The notes under the pieces were generated by a model. It was not told the origin of the DNA, did no database searches, and was given only the letters and a program-made list of their open reading frames with translations. From NCBI GenBank assembly GCA_035502995.1, contig DATJTW010000073.1:47748-111747 (forward strand): a DNA stretch of 64,000 nt, given 5' to 3'. Of the stretch, positions 42,402 through 53,277 are shown piece by piece. Source of the DNA: CADEED01 sp035502995 (GTDB taxonomy: Bacteria; Pseudomonadota; Gammaproteobacteria; Steroidobacterales; Steroidobacteraceae). Each line of letters opens with the position of its first letter. Positions within the stretch are counted from its first letter, which is position 1. The position numbers and the translations under genes are program-made.

Positions 42402-43349
42402 TCAGCGGCTCGCGAGCGCGGGTATCGCCGGCTTCACAGCCGAGCGGATCAATTCCTGGGCTTCGAGGATGCGGCCCGGCTCGGGCGTGGTCTCGTTCGC
42501 GAGCTCGTACACGCGGTCCAGTGCTTCGGCCACTTCCGCGCCGCCGGCCACCTCGAGTGGTTTGGACCCTGCGAGCAATCGATCCCAGGTCGCGCGCACC
42601 GCGCGCCAGTAACCCTTCGTGCGGTCGAAGTAGGCGCGCGCCGGCGCGAAGTCGAACGTCGTGATGCGCCGGTATTCGTTCACGCCGAGCTCGCGGGCGA
42701 TGTACGGGTGTCCGTCGCGGTTGCCGCGATCCCACTTCGTGTTGTCCTGCTCGTGCACCCAGCCCCAGGGCGTGATCGCCTGGCGATTCACGGCGAGCAG
42801 CACGTCGTAGTCCTTGCGCGTCGAATATTCGCGGCGCGGCAGCGGGCGCCACGTGACGGCGGACTGCCACGACGCGTAGGCGCCTTCGTGATCCCAGTGG
42901 CCGATGCTCTCGTAGCGCGGGCCGTCGTTCACCTCGTACACCGCCTGCGTCCACGCACCCCGCGCCTCGCGCGCGGACAGGTGCCGCGCCGTCCACGTGC
43001 GGCCGCCGGCGAACTCGCGCAGGTCGCGATCCTCGTAAGTCCAGTCCTGGCGCCAGTGCTTGACGACGTGTTCGCCGTCCTTGCTGACGAGGATGTGCTG
43101 CAACACGATGCGTTTGCCCGTGTCCTCGGCGACGATCACCGTCTCGAAGCCGCCGGCGGTGTCGTGCTTGAGCTCGTAGCCCTCGCGCAGGCTCACCGTT
43201 TCGTCGAACCTGAACTTCACCTCGAACTCGCCGGCCATCGAGAGGATCGCGCGCCGGTCGGCTTCGAAGCCGGCGTCGTCGTGCGCGCTCACCGACTGCG
43301 CGGCGCCGAGCAGCGCCGCGGCCACGAGCCAGTTGTTGCGGATGCCCAT
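42402..43349 (-). CDS. DUF6607 family protein
   Basis: A 315-residue exported protein (signal peptide ends SVSAH). Family-like blocks: ILSMAGEFEVKFRFDETV, LQHILVSKDGEHVVKHWRQDWTYE, GHWDHEGAYASWQSAVTWRPLPRREYSTRKDYDVLLAVNR and TPWGWVHEQDNTKWDR. Such proteins are often encoded beside heme/TonB receptors. It starts 2 nt after the receptor stop, so they are co-expressed. A role in handling heme in the periplasm is a guess. Confidence 0.75.
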   Translation of the reverse strand: MGIRNNWLVAAALLGAAQSVSAHDDAGFEADRRAILSMAGEFEVKFRFDETVSLREGYELKHDTAGGFETVIVAEDTGKRIVLQHILVSKDGEHVVKHWRQDWTYEDRDLREFAGGRTWTARHLSAREARGAWTQAVYEVNDGPRYESIGHWDHEGAYASWQSAVTWRPLPRREYSTRKDYDVLLAVNRQAITPWGWVHEQDNTKWDRGNRDGHPYIARELGVNEYRRITTFDFAPARAYFDRTKGYWRAVRATWDRLLAGSKPLEVAGGAEVAEALDRVYELANETTPEPGRILEAQELIRSAVKPAIPALASR

Positions 43350-43351
43350 GG

Positions 43352-45523
43352 TCAGAACTCCATCTTGAGACTGGCGGAGACGTTGCGGCCCGGCCGCGTG
43401 TAGCGGTCGATCGCGACGTCGTTGGCGGGACGGCCGCGCACGTCGGCCCAGTCCCAGTACTTCTCGTCGAACAGGTTGTAGACGCCGGCGTTGAGCTTGA
43501 GGTGTGCACCCAGTTTCACCTCGCCGAAGACGTCGACGACGGTGTAACTCGCCGGCAGGTATTGCGAGACCGCGGGATCCAGCGGGCTCTTCGCGTCGAC
43601 CCAGGTGACGCTGAACCCCGTCTGCCAGGTGTCCGTGGCCGGGCGGTAACTGAGGCCGCTGACTACCCGCAGCGGGTCTACCGTGTCGATCGGTTGGCCG
43701 GTCTCGCGGTTCTCACCCTTTGCGTACCCGACGGCGGACTGCCACTGCAGCGCGCCGAACGGCACGAGTGCCTTCAGCTCCGCGCCGTAGATGCGCACCG
43801 AATCCAGGTTCTGCGACTGGAACTCGAGCAGCCCGGTACCCGGGTTGAAGCCCAGCGTCGCGAACGACTGGATGAAGTCGTCGTAGGTGTTCCAGAACGC
43901 GCTGACGTCGAGACGCGCCGCGTCGCCGGCCCACTTTGCGCCGACCTCGAAGTTGTCGCTGCTCTCGGGCTTCAAGTCCGGGTTCGGCAACGTGGTGTAG
44001 CCGCCCGCGAGATTCGTGAAGCCCACGTTGACGTCACCGTATGGCGGCGCGCGGAAACCGTGGTTGTAGCTCGCGAACAGCGCCAGGTCGTCGAGCGGCT
44101 GGAACACGACGCCGAGCTTCGGCGACACGTGATCGTCGTCGAGCGCGGTCGGCGTCACGCCCGGGTTGTCCGCCGCGAAGACGGGATCGCGCCGCGGGCC
44201 GAGCTCGTAGCGGTCGAAGCGCAGCGCCGGCGAGAAGATCCAGCGGCCGGCCCGCACCTCGTCCTGTAGATAGACGCCGGTCGAACGCGTGGTCGAATTC
44301 GGGAAATCGCGCACCGGGAAGAGGTCCGGACCGACCTGCGAGGTGCTGGTGCCGGTGGTCAGGTTGCGCTCGACGCCGCCACGCAGCTGCGAGAAGTCGG
44401 TCTCGAGATACTCGATGCCGAGGATGACGCGCTGGCTCACCGCGCCGGTGTCCCAGGTCTTGTGCAGCGTGACCTCGGCGCCCTGCAGGTCCTGGTCGAA
44501 GAGGAAGACGCGGTCGCGGACGCGCAGGCTGGTGCCGGCGGCGCTGCGGACGGTGCGGTTCTCGGTGGTGTACTGCGTGGTCTTCGAGTGCTGGTCGTAG
44601 AGGCGCCAGACACCGCCGTCCAGCCACGGCAGGCCGACCTCGTCGAACTCGTGTTCGAGCGAGACGCGGCGGCGCTCGTCCTCGTCGTCGCCGGTGAGGC
44701 GCGTCGTGTCCAACGCCGGCGTCGCCGTGCGGCTGGAGACGACGTCGGTGGCGAGATCGTGGCGCGAGTTTTCGACGGTGAGTTTCAGGCGCTGCGTATC
44801 GCTGACGTCGAAGACCCCCTTCAGCAACACGGCGTCGCCGTAGCCGTCCTGGGGATTCGGCCGGGTGCGCGTCGCACCGGGCGTGGCGACGTCGCCCTGG
44901 TTGTCGTAGTCGCCATTCTCCTGGTGCGAATACACGCCGAGGAGCGAGAAGCGGCCGAGACGGCCGGCGAGGCTCGCGCTGCCGCCCGTGCTCTCGTGTG
45001 CCTGGCCCCAGGTGCCGCGCGCGCCGGCATACACGTTGCGGTCGCCGAGCAGGTCGGACGGGTCCTTCGTGGTCAGCGCGACGACGCCGCCGATGGCGTC
45101 CGAGCCGAACAGCGATGACGCGGAGCCGCGCACGATCTCGACGCGCTTCAGCAGCTCGAGGTCGATGCCGTCGCGGCCCGCGTTCGAGAAGCTGCCGATG
45201 GAGAACGAGTCGGGCAGGCGCACGTTGTCGATCTCGATCAGCACGCGGTTGCCGGAGATGCCGCGCACGTTGAAGTCCGACAGACCGAAGCGCGCGACGT
45301 TGTTGCGCACCGAGACGTTCGGTTCGTAGCGCACGAGATCCTTGATGTCGTTGTCGATGCGCCGCTCGGAGTCCTCGCTGGTGATGACGGAGACGGTCGC
45401 AGGGACCTCGAGCAGCGGCGTCGCGATCTTGTTCGCGCTGACGGTGATCTCGTCGAGCGTGGGCTCGGCCGCATTCGCGGCGGACGCGAGCGCGGACAAC
45501 AGGAGGAAACGGAAGACTTTCAT
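43352..45523 (-). CDS. TonB-dependent heme/hemoglobin receptor
   Basis: A 723-residue outer-membrane receptor. Signal peptide to ANAAE; TonB box LDEITVSANKIATPL; plug with ERRIDNDIKDLVRYEPNVSV and GISGNRVLIEIDNVRLPD, the pattern of the HmuR/HemR hemoglobin-receptor family; a C-terminal Phe (SLKMEF). A strand near residue 465-490 has the FRAPPYGDVNVGF block seen in heme receptors (usually FRAP...NPNL). hemP and a Fur box upstream fit iron-controlled heme import. The inner-membrane importer (hmuTUV) is not in the window. Confidence 0.88.
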   Translation of the reverse strand: MKVFRFLLLSALASAANAAEPTLDEITVSANKIATPLLEVPATVSVITSEDSERRIDNDIKDLVRYEPNVSVRNNVARFGLSDFNVRGISGNRVLIEIDNVRLPDSFSIGSFSNAGRDGIDLELLKRVEIVRGSASSLFGSDAIGGVVALTTKDPSDLLGDRNVYAGARGTWGQAHESTGGSASLAGRLGRFSLLGVYSHQENGDYDNQGDVATPGATRTRPNPQDGYGDAVLLKGVFDVSDTQRLKLTVENSRHDLATDVVSSRTATPALDTTRLTGDDEDERRRVSLEHEFDEVGLPWLDGGVWRLYDQHSKTTQYTTENRTVRSAAGTSLRVRDRVFLFDQDLQGAEVTLHKTWDTGAVSQRVILGIEYLETDFSQLRGGVERNLTTGTSTSQVGPDLFPVRDFPNSTTRSTGVYLQDEVRAGRWIFSPALRFDRYELGPRRDPVFAADNPGVTPTALDDDHVSPKLGVVFQPLDDLALFASYNHGFRAPPYGDVNVGFTNLAGGYTTLPNPDLKPESSDNFEVGAKWAGDAARLDVSAFWNTYDDFIQSFATLGFNPGTGLLEFQSQNLDSVRIYGAELKALVPFGALQWQSAVGYAKGENRETGQPIDTVDPLRVVSGLSYRPATDTWQTGFSVTWVDAKSPLDPAVSQYLPASYTVVDVFGEVKLGAHLKLNAGVYNLFDEKYWDWADVRGRPANDVAIDRYTRPGRNVSASLKMEF

Positions 45524-45620
45524 GCCAACCTCTGGTTAGGCGCGCCGGGGCGCGCGAGGGTTGGCTGCCTGGGCGCTCGCCGGGGGACGGCGGCCTAGGT
45601 GGCTGACCGGGACGGGAAGA

Positions 45621-45797
45621 CTATTTCGTCAGGATGAGCTTGCCGCTGCGCGTGACCTGCAGCAGGTAGCGCTCGGCCGCGTGTTCGATCCAGATGCGGT
45701 GCGCGCCGCCGAGCAGTTCCTTCGTCGAGACGGTTCGCTCGGTGCGCAGCTTCGGCGCGGGCGGAACGGGGGACTCTTTTATATGAGTGGGGAGCAT
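45621..45797 (-). CDS. hemP: hemin uptake protein HemP
   Basis: A 58-residue protein. The conserved core STKELLGGAHRIWIEHAAERYLLQVTRSGKLILTK ends in the HemP hallmark KLILTK. ATG 45797 is chosen because GAGG lies 8 nt upstream; a longer start at 45809 would be a TTG inside the Fur box. It leads the heme-uptake operon. In other bacteria HemP is needed for induction of heme receptor genes. Confidence 0.85.
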   Translation of the reverse strand: MLPTHIKESPVPPAPKLRTERTVSTKELLGGAHRIWIEHAAERYLLQVTRSGKLILTK

Positions 45798-45806
45798 CGG
45801 AGACCT

Positions 45807-45829
45807 CAAATAAGAACGCTTCTCATTTG
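45807..45829. promoter_or_regulatory. Fur box upstream of hemP
   Basis: CAAATAAGAA-CGC-TTCTCATTTG is a 10-3-10 palindrome with one mismatch. Read on the minus strand (AAATGAGAA...TTCTTATTT) it matches the common Fur site AAATGAGAATNATTCTCATTT in 17-18 positions. It ends 9 nt before the hemP ATG, an arrangement that would block transcription or initiation in iron-replete cells. Confidence 0.8.
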
Positions 45830-45841
45830 CGGAAAAGAATA

Positions 45842-45860
45842 AAAGGGCGCCCCGCCCTTT
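45842..45860 (-). terminator. terminator of the hem operon
   Basis: On the minus strand AAAGGGC-GGGGC-GCCCTTT forms a 7-bp stem, followed by TATTCTTTT. It lies 25 nt after the hemJ stop and just before the Fur box of the heme-uptake operon, separating synthesis from uptake genes. Confidence 0.75.
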
Positions 45861-45884
45861 GCAAGCCGTAGAACGATCAAGGAC

Positions 45885-46316
45885 TTAGAACGGCTTGACC
45901 ACCACCAGGATGACGATGCCGATCAGCAGCAGGGCCGGGACCTCGTTGAAGATCCGGTAGAACCGCTCGGACCGGGTGTTCCGGTCGGCGGCGAATTGCT
46001 GGAGCAATGCGAAGCAGGCGCCGTGATACGCAACCACGCCGAACACCAGCAGCAGCTTCACCTGCAGCCAGTGCATCAGCAGGTAGTCCGGCGCGCTGGC
46101 GAGCATCGACACGCCGAACACCAGCGACAGGACGGCGGCGACGGTCATGATGCCGAACAGCTTGCGCTCCATGACCTTGAAGCGGGCGTTGCCGACGGCG
46201 TCCTCGATCGTGCCGTTCTGGATCTGCGCGTGGTAGACGAACAGCCGCGGTAGATAGAGCAGCGCCGCGAACCAGCTCACCACGCTCACGACGTGGAACG
46301 CCTTCAACCAGAGCAT
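45885..46316 (-). CDS. hemJ: protoporphyrinogen IX oxidase HemJ
   Basis: A 143-residue inner-membrane protein of the HemJ (UPF0093) family with four helices, which oxidises protoporphyrinogen IX. Family marks: LWLKAFHVVSVVSWFAALLYLPRLFVYHA (with the conserved His8) and FKVMERKLFGIM, then HWLQVKLLLVF and FYRIFNEVPALLLIGIVILVVVKPF. No HemG or HemY gene is in the window. It overlaps hemH by 13 nt and is the last gene of the hem operon. Confidence 0.92.
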   Translation of the reverse strand: MLWLKAFHVVSVVSWFAALLYLPRLFVYHAQIQNGTIEDAVGNARFKVMERKLFGIMTVAAVLSLVFGVSMLASAPDYLLMHWLQVKLLLVFGVVAYHGACFALLQQFAADRNTRSERFYRIFNEVPALLLIGIVILVVVKPF

Positions 46317-47311
46317 GCGATGACTCCCGGGACGAGCGCCGGCGCGGCCGCCGACTGCCGCGTGACGACCGCATGCAACGCGGCGACGTGATCGGCGCGA
46401 CCGTTAAGCGCGGGGATGTAGCCGTACGATTCACCACCCGCGGCGAGGAACACGTCGCGATTCTCCATGCCGATCTCCTCGAGCGTTTCGAGACAGTCGG
46501 CGGCGAACCCGGGGCAGATGACCTGCACCTGTCTGACGCCGCGCGCCGGCATCGCCGCCAGCACTTCGCTGGTGTACGGCTGCAGCCAGCGCGCGCGGCC
46601 GAAGCGCGACTGGAACGACAGGCTCCACCCGTCGGCAGGCAGATCGAGGCGCGCGGCCAGCAGCGCGGCCGTGTTCTCGCAGTGGCGGCGATACGGATCG
46701 CCGCGGGCGACGAAGTATTCGGGGATGCCGTGGAACGACATCAGCAGGTGGCGCGCGGCGCCGTGCTGCCGGCGGTGGTCGGAGACGCTCGCGGCCAACG
46801 CGTCGATGTACGCGGGATCGTCGTGATAGTCGGCGACGAAACGCAGCGCCGGCACGTCGCGGGCACTGCGCAGCGCGGCAGTAGTTTGATCGAAGACGGC
46901 GCCGGTGGTCGCGCCGCAGCTCTGCGGGAACATCGGCAGCACGAGGATCTCGCCGCAGCCGGCACGGCGCAGCGCGGCGATGGCGTCCGCCACCTTCGCA
47001 CCGCCGGTGTACAGCATCGCCAGCGCGACCGGCATGCCCAGCGGTGCGAGCGATCTCTCCAGCCCGGCGCGCAGCGCCTCGCTTTCCACCGCGAGCGGCG
47101 AGCCGGCCGGCGTCCAGATCGCGGCGTATTTCTTCGCGCTCGCCTTCGGGCGCACGCGCAGGATGATGCCGTGCAGGATCGGCCACCACAGCAGGCGCGG
47201 CAGCTCGACGACACGCGGATCGCCGAGCAGGCCAGCGAGGAAGGCGCGCACGTCACGCGTGGCCAGCGTCGCCGGCGTGCCGGAATTCACCAGCAGGACG
47301 CCGGTCTTCAC
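46304..47311 (-). CDS. hemH: ferrochelatase
   Basis: It inserts Fe2+ into protoporphyrin IX. 335 residues from a GTG (47311) that overlaps the hemF stop (GTGA). The N-terminus is KTGVLLVNSGTP; the active-site His is in LMSFHGIPEYF; the second conserved block is ICPGFAADCLETLEEIGMENR with the acidic Glu pair. No Fe-S cluster Cys motif is seen. The frame is open upstream only as a hemF shadow. Confidence 0.93.
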   Translation of the reverse strand: MKTGVLLVNSGTPATLATRDVRAFLAGLLGDPRVVELPRLLWWPILHGIILRVRPKASAKKYAAIWTPAGSPLAVESEALRAGLERSLAPLGMPVALAMLYTGGAKVADAIAALRRAGCGEILVLPMFPQSCGATTGAVFDQTTAALRSARDVPALRFVADYHDDPAYIDALAASVSDHRRQHGAARHLLMSFHGIPEYFVARGDPYRRHCENTAALLAARLDLPADGWSLSFQSRFGRARWLQPYTSEVLAAMPARGVRQVQVICPGFAADCLETLEEIGMENRDVFLAAGGESYGYIPALNGRADHVAALHAVVTRQSAAAPALVPGVIACSG

Positions 47312-48261
47312 GAGGCCAGCCAGTCGCGCGGCCGCAGATAGTCGGCGAGCTTCGCCTCGGGGCTGCCGGGCTCCGGGTGATGGTCGTAGCGCCATTCGGC
47401 GCGCGGCGGCAGAGACATCAGCAGCGACTCGGTGCGCGCCTGCGACTGCAGCCCGAAGCGCGTGCCGCGATCGAACGCGAGATTGAACTCCACGTACCGG
47501 CCGCGGCGCAGGCGCTGGAACGCCTGCTCGCGCTCGCCGAACGGCGTGTCGCGACGCCTTTGCACGAGCTCGACGTACGAGCGCAGATAGGTCTCGCCGA
47601 TGCGGCGGATCAGCGCGAAACAATGCTCGAAGTTCCCGCCGATGTCGGCCGCGACGTCGTTCAGGTCGTCGACGAACAACCCGCCGACGCCGCGCGTCTC
47701 GCCGCGGTGGGGCAGCCAGAAATACTTGTCGCAGGTGTCCTTCAGCTGCGCGTAGACGCGCGGGCCGGCGGGCTCGCAGGCGGCACGCGCGGCCTCGTGC
47801 CAGCGGCGCACGTCCTCGTCGAACGGATAGACCGGCGTGAGGTCGAAGCCGCCGCCGAACCACCAGGTCTCGCCGCCGCGCGCGGTGAAGAGGCGGACGT
47901 TCGCATGCGACGTCGGCGCGTACGGATTCAGCGGATGCACGACGACGCTCGTGCCCATCGCGCGGAACGGCTGGCCGGCGAGCTCGGTGTGCCGCTCGCT
48001 GGCGGCGGCGGGTAGTTTGGCGCCGGTGACGTCGCTGAAGGCGACACCCGCGCGGTCGAGCACGGCGCCGTTCTCGATCAGCGACAGCCGGCCGGTGCCG
48101 GACAGCGGCTCTCCCGCCGGCCGCGTCCACTGGTCGCGGCGCTGCGGGCTGTCGGGATCCAGCGCGGCCCAGGCGTCGCTCAGGCGCGTGTGCAGGCCGG
48201 TGAAGTACTCGCGCGCAGCGTCGATCTCGGCAGTGCCGATCGGCGTGACCTGCCGCGGCAT
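47308..48261 (-). CDS. hemF: coproporphyrinogen III oxidase, aerobic
   Basis: O2-dependent decarboxylation of coproporphyrinogen III. 317 residues from ATG 48261. Family blocks: NPYAPTSHANVRLF (conserved His), WWFGGGFDLTPVYPF, ETRGVGGLFVDDL, and GRYVEFNLAFDRGTRFGLQ near the end. It lies 8 nt after the response-regulator gene. No anaerobic hemN is in the operon. Confidence 0.95.
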   Translation of the reverse strand: MPRQVTPIGTAEIDAAREYFTGLHTRLSDAWAALDPDSPQRRDQWTRPAGEPLSGTGRLSLIENGAVLDRAGVAFSDVTGAKLPAAASERHTELAGQPFRAMGTSVVVHPLNPYAPTSHANVRLFTARGGETWWFGGGFDLTPVYPFDEDVRRWHEAARAACEPAGPRVYAQLKDTCDKYFWLPHRGETRGVGGLFVDDLNDVAADIGGNFEHCFALIRRIGETYLRSYVELVQRRRDTPFGEREQAFQRLRRGRYVEFNLAFDRGTRFGLQSQARTESLLMSLPPRAEWRYDHHPEPGSPEAKLADYLRPRDWLAS

Positions 48262-48269
48262 CGGCCCGC

Positions 48270-48962
48270 TCAAGGCGCGCTCCGGAAGAGATACCCGCGT
48301 CCGCGCAACGTCACGATGTGCACCGGGTTCTCGGGATCCGGCTCGAACAGCTTGCGCAGCCGCAGTATGAAGTTGTCGACGGTGCGGTCGGTGGGGAATT
48401 GATCCATGCCCCAAACCTCTTCGAGCAGGTCGGTACGCGTCAGCGCGCGGTTCTCGTTGGCCGAGAACACTTCCATGAGGCGCAGCTCCTTGTCCGACAA
48501 CGACACCTCGCCCTCGTTGGTCAACGCCTGGCCGGTGTCGAAACGCACCCAGAAGCCGGCGAACGCCAGCCGCGGCGGCGCGCTGACCGGCCGGCCGCTC
48601 GACCGGCGCAGCAAAGCGCGCACGCGCGCCAGCAGCTCGTTGACGTCGAACGGCTTGGGTAGATAGTCGTCGGCGCCGGCATCGAGGCCGCGCACCTTGG
48701 ACTGCGTGTCGCTGCGCGCGGTCAGCATGAGGATGGGCACGCCGACGCCGAGATCGCGCGCGTAGCGCGTCAGCGCGAAGCCGTCGCCGCCGGGCAGCAT
48801 CACGTCGAGGATCGCGAGGTCGTACTCGCGCTTCGCCAGCAACGCCCGGCCTTCCTCGAAATTCTCCGCGGCGACGATCTCGTACCCCGCGTGCCGCAGG
48901 TTCACCGCGACCAGCTCGCGCACCAGGCGTTCGTCCTCGACGATGGCGATGCGTTCAACCAT
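48270..48962 (-). CDS. OmpR/PhoB-family response regulator within the hem operon
   Basis: A 230-residue regulator: receiver with acidic pocket VEDE, phospho-Asp in LAILDVMLPGGDG, Thr in MLTAR and Lys in LPKPF; then a winged helix ending RTVDNFILRLRKLFEPDPENPVHIVTLRGRGYLF. It overlaps the kinase stop by 8 nt and is followed by hemF, so the pair is embedded in the heme operon. It is a strong candidate to bind the 7-4-7 direct repeat upstream of hemE (54369-54386). Confidence 0.92.
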   Translation of the reverse strand: MVERIAIVEDERLVRELVAVNLRHAGYEIVAAENFEEGRALLAKREYDLAILDVMLPGGDGFALTRYARDLGVGVPILMLTARSDTQSKVRGLDAGADDYLPKPFDVNELLARVRALLRRSSGRPVSAPPRLAFAGFWVRFDTGQALTNEGEVSLSDKELRLMEVFSANENRALTRTDLLEEVWGMDQFPTDRTVDNFILRLRKLFEPDPENPVHIVTLRGRGYLFRSAP

Positions 48963-49982
48963 GCGCCGCTCCCGCCGTGGCCGGCGCGGCTTCGGGCGGC
49001 GCGAGCTCGAGCGTCACGGTGAACACCGCGCCCTGCCCCGGCCCGGCGCTGCGCGCGACGATGTCGCCGCCCATGCGCCGCGCGAGCTGGCGCGCGATCG
49101 CGAGACCGAGCCCCGCGCCATGCGTCACGCCATCGCCGCTGCCGCGGTTGTGCAGGTCGAACAATCGCTCGGCGATCTCGGGCGCGAAGCCGCGGCCCTG
49201 GTCGCTGATGTCGAGCCGCCACATCGAGCCGGCGATGCCGGCCGCGAGCTTCACGCTGCCGCCGCCATACTTGTTGGCATTGTCGAGCAGGTTTTCGAGG
49301 ATCACGCGCAGCGCGTCCTTGTCGGCGAGCACCTGCACCGCGTCGATCAGCGCGACCTGCACGTCGCCGCTGCTCGACGTACGCGCGCGGTGCGCCAGCA
49401 GGTCGGCGATGAAGCGCGCGGCATCGATGCGCTGCGCGCCGTCGCGCGGATCGCGCGCCATCGCGCGTTGATAGGCGAGGATGGTTTCCGCGAGATGTTC
49501 GAGGCGGTCGCACTCGAGCTGGCCGAGCCGGATCAGCTCGGCGCGCTGCGCCTCGGGAATACTGCCGATCGCGAGGCTCTGCAACAGCCCCTTCACGCCG
49601 GCCACCGGGGTCTTGAACTCGTGGCTCGTGAACTGCAGCAGCTTCTCCATGTCTTCGCGCTGCTGCCGGCGCCGCTGCGCCAGCAGGAACAACACGACGA
49701 GACTGCCCGACAGCAGCAGCGCCAGCATCGTGGATTCGCCGACCAGCATGACCTTGCGGCGGTCGTGATGTTCGAGCAATTCGTCCCGCCGCATCTCGAT
49801 TTCCGCGGGCGTCAGCTGCGTCTGCGTCGCGAGCAGTTCGTTCTCGAGCAACTCGTTGTTGCGCATCTCGCCGCGCAACAGGATGGTCCACCAGAACACC
49901 AGCGACGCGGTGGCGACGAGCGTCACGCCGAGCACCATGAGCTCGACGCGTTCCGCAAACCACTGCCGCCGGGATGACCGCA

Positions 49983-49983
<1 letters not shown>
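48955..49983 (-). CDS. sensor histidine kinase within the hem operon
   Basis: A 342-residue membrane kinase. Two helices (LMVLGVTLVATASLVFWW ~14-33 and MLALLLSGSLVVLFLLA ~85-101) flank a ~50-residue, charged, coiled periplasmic loop that lacks a recognised sensor domain. H-box TSHEFKTPVAG, N-box NLLDNANKYGGG, then DQGRGFAPE and GAGLGLAIAR. The small sensor region is like intramembrane-sensing kinases, so a lipid or membrane-borne signal such as heme or a porphyrin could be sensed; this is inference. Its ATG shares one base with the hemL stop. Confidence 0.9.
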
Positions 49984-51320
<1,337 letters not shown>

Positions 51321-52199
51321 TGTGTGATCCTTCTGGAGAAACATTGGCTGGAGAGGAGTTGGGTAGTTCGACCTGGCTGGCCAGCCAGCCCGATGCGCCG
51401 GCGATGCCGAGATACGCGCGGTGGCCGACGACGTGGCAACCGAACGGCGTCGAGCAACCGCCCTCGATGACGCGCAGGAACTCGCGCTCCCAGCGCACGG
51501 CGTGTGCGCACGACGCGACCGCGAGCAGGCCGACCTGCGCGGCGATCGCGATGTCGCCGGCGCGGCACTGCGCGGCCAGCGCGCCCTGCCCCGGCGCCGG
51601 CACCCACCACTCGGGCGCGAGCTCGAGCACGACGAAGGCCGAGAGATCGAGCTGCAGCCGCGACAGGCCCGCGCCCGCGAGGATGATCGCGTCGACACCG
51701 TCCTGCACGCCGAGCTTGCGCACGCGCGTGGGCACGTTGCCGCGCAGCGGCACCGAGACCGCCTGCGGTGCGAACCGGCCCAACAAGGCCCCGCGCCGCA
51801 GCGACGACGCGCCGACACGCGTGCCGGCCGCGAGCGGCAGCAATCCATCGGTGCGCGGCGCGTGGAATTCGCGGCGGACCAGCAGCCAGTCCGCCGCGGT
51901 GGCGCGCGGCAGGATGGTGACGTTGCGCAGGCCGTCGGGCGTCGCGGTGGGCAGGTCCTTCAGCGAATGCACGACGAGGTCGATGCGCCGGTCGAGCAGC
52001 GCGACCTCGAGCTCCTTCGTGAAGAAGCCCTTCTCGACGCCGCCGGCCAGGTAGAGGGATTGATCGACGTCGCCTCGCGTCGTGACGACGGTGATCTCGG
52101 AATGCCAGTCCGCGGCACCGGCGCCGCGCAGCGCCGCGAGCACCGTGCGCGACTGCCACAACGCGAGATCGCTGCCGCGCGAACCGATGTGCTTCGCGC

Positions 52200-53273
52200 T
52201 CATGGTTCCTTCCGCGCGGCGCTGATGAACTCGTGCAGCATCGCGTTCACCTCGGAGGTGAGCTTGCGCGCGCGCTGCGGCGGCAGGCCCTCCAGCAGGG
52301 CCGGTAGTTTGGTCTGCATGAATTCCGTGCGGATCGCGGTCATCGCGGCCAGCGTGTCGCTGGGCGGTGGCGCGAGCAGCGTCTGGCAGATCTTCTCGAC
52401 GCCGGCCGCGCATTCGGCGTCGAGCGCCGCGTATTCGGACTCGGGCAGCACCGCGCCGTGGCCATCGAGCAGTTCGTCGAGCTCGGTCAATCGCCAGCCC
52501 GGCGCGGCCAGCAGCTGCAGCGGCGAACCGAGGTCGAAGGCGAGACGGCCGTGGCCGTCGGGCAGTGTCGCCCACGCGGCCGGCGCGCCGGACGCGACGA
52601 TGACCACCTGCGCGCGAGTCAGTGCGGCTTCGAAGGCGCGCATGCTCGCACGGTTGAAACTCTCGACGGCGGTGAAGCCCGCATCCGCGAGCGCGCGCAG
52701 CATCGCGCGGCCGATCTCGCCCAGGCCGAACACCGCGATGGGTGCATCACGCGAGATGTCGGTCAGCCGCTGCATGACCAGCTGCTGCACGCCCCCGACG
52801 CGGCCCTGCGGCAACACGCGCCGCGCGCGGTTCAGCATCTCGCCGACGCCGCGCCACATCACGTGCAGGTTGCGGCACATCGTGCCGGCCTCGTGCGCGC
52901 GCTCGAACGAGCGCAGGACCTGGTTGCCGATGGCGTGTTCGCCCTGCGCGACCGAATCGAGCCCGGCCGCGACGCGCAGCAGGCCGCCGACCGCCGCGGC
53001 GCCGTGGCGCACGCGAGGCCGCAGGTGATCGGGATTCTCGCCGGCGCTCATCAGCGTGGCGCCGAACAACTCGGCGGCCCACGCGGGCCGCGGCGACGCC
53101 ATCAGCCATTCGACGCGCGCGCAACTCTCGATGCGCACGATGCCGGTGATCTCGCCCGAGTCGAGCAATTGCTTCGAGGGCCCGCTGGAGCCCGAATCGA
53201 ACGTCGCGAGCCCCGCGCGCACCGCCGACGGCGCTTCGCGGTAACTCATGCCGACGAGCGCCAGCGGGATCAT
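52200..53273 (-). CDS. hemA: divergent glutamyl-tRNA reductase
   Basis: It reduces Glu-tRNA to glutamate-1-semialdehyde. At 357 residues it is some 60 shorter than usual. The catalytic Cys51 is in IESCARVEW, where the family has TCNR (Asn to Ala). The LRVAAGLDSVAQGEHAIGNQ block is recognisable, but the usual His before it is Gly. The NADPH loop is VFGLGEIGRAML. The C-terminal dimer helix region is present but reduced (ALLEGLPPQRARKLTSEVNAMLHEFI). The identity is supported by hemC/hemL linkage. It is 4 nt after hemE. Confidence 0.85.
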   Translation of the reverse strand: MIPLALVGMSYREAPSAVRAGLATFDSGSSGPSKQLLDSGEITGIVRIESCARVEWLMASPRPAWAAELFGATLMSAGENPDHLRPRVRHGAAAVGGLLRVAAGLDSVAQGEHAIGNQVLRSFERAHEAGTMCRNLHVMWRGVGEMLNRARRVLPQGRVGGVQQLVMQRLTDISRDAPIAVFGLGEIGRAMLRALADAGFTAVESFNRASMRAFEAALTRAQVVIVASGAPAAWATLPDGHGRLAFDLGSPLQLLAAPGWRLTELDELLDGHGAVLPESEYAALDAECAAGVEKICQTLLAPPPSDTLAAMTAIRTEFMQTKLPALLEGLPPQRARKLTSEVNAMLHEFISAARKEP

Positions 53274-53277
53274 GACG

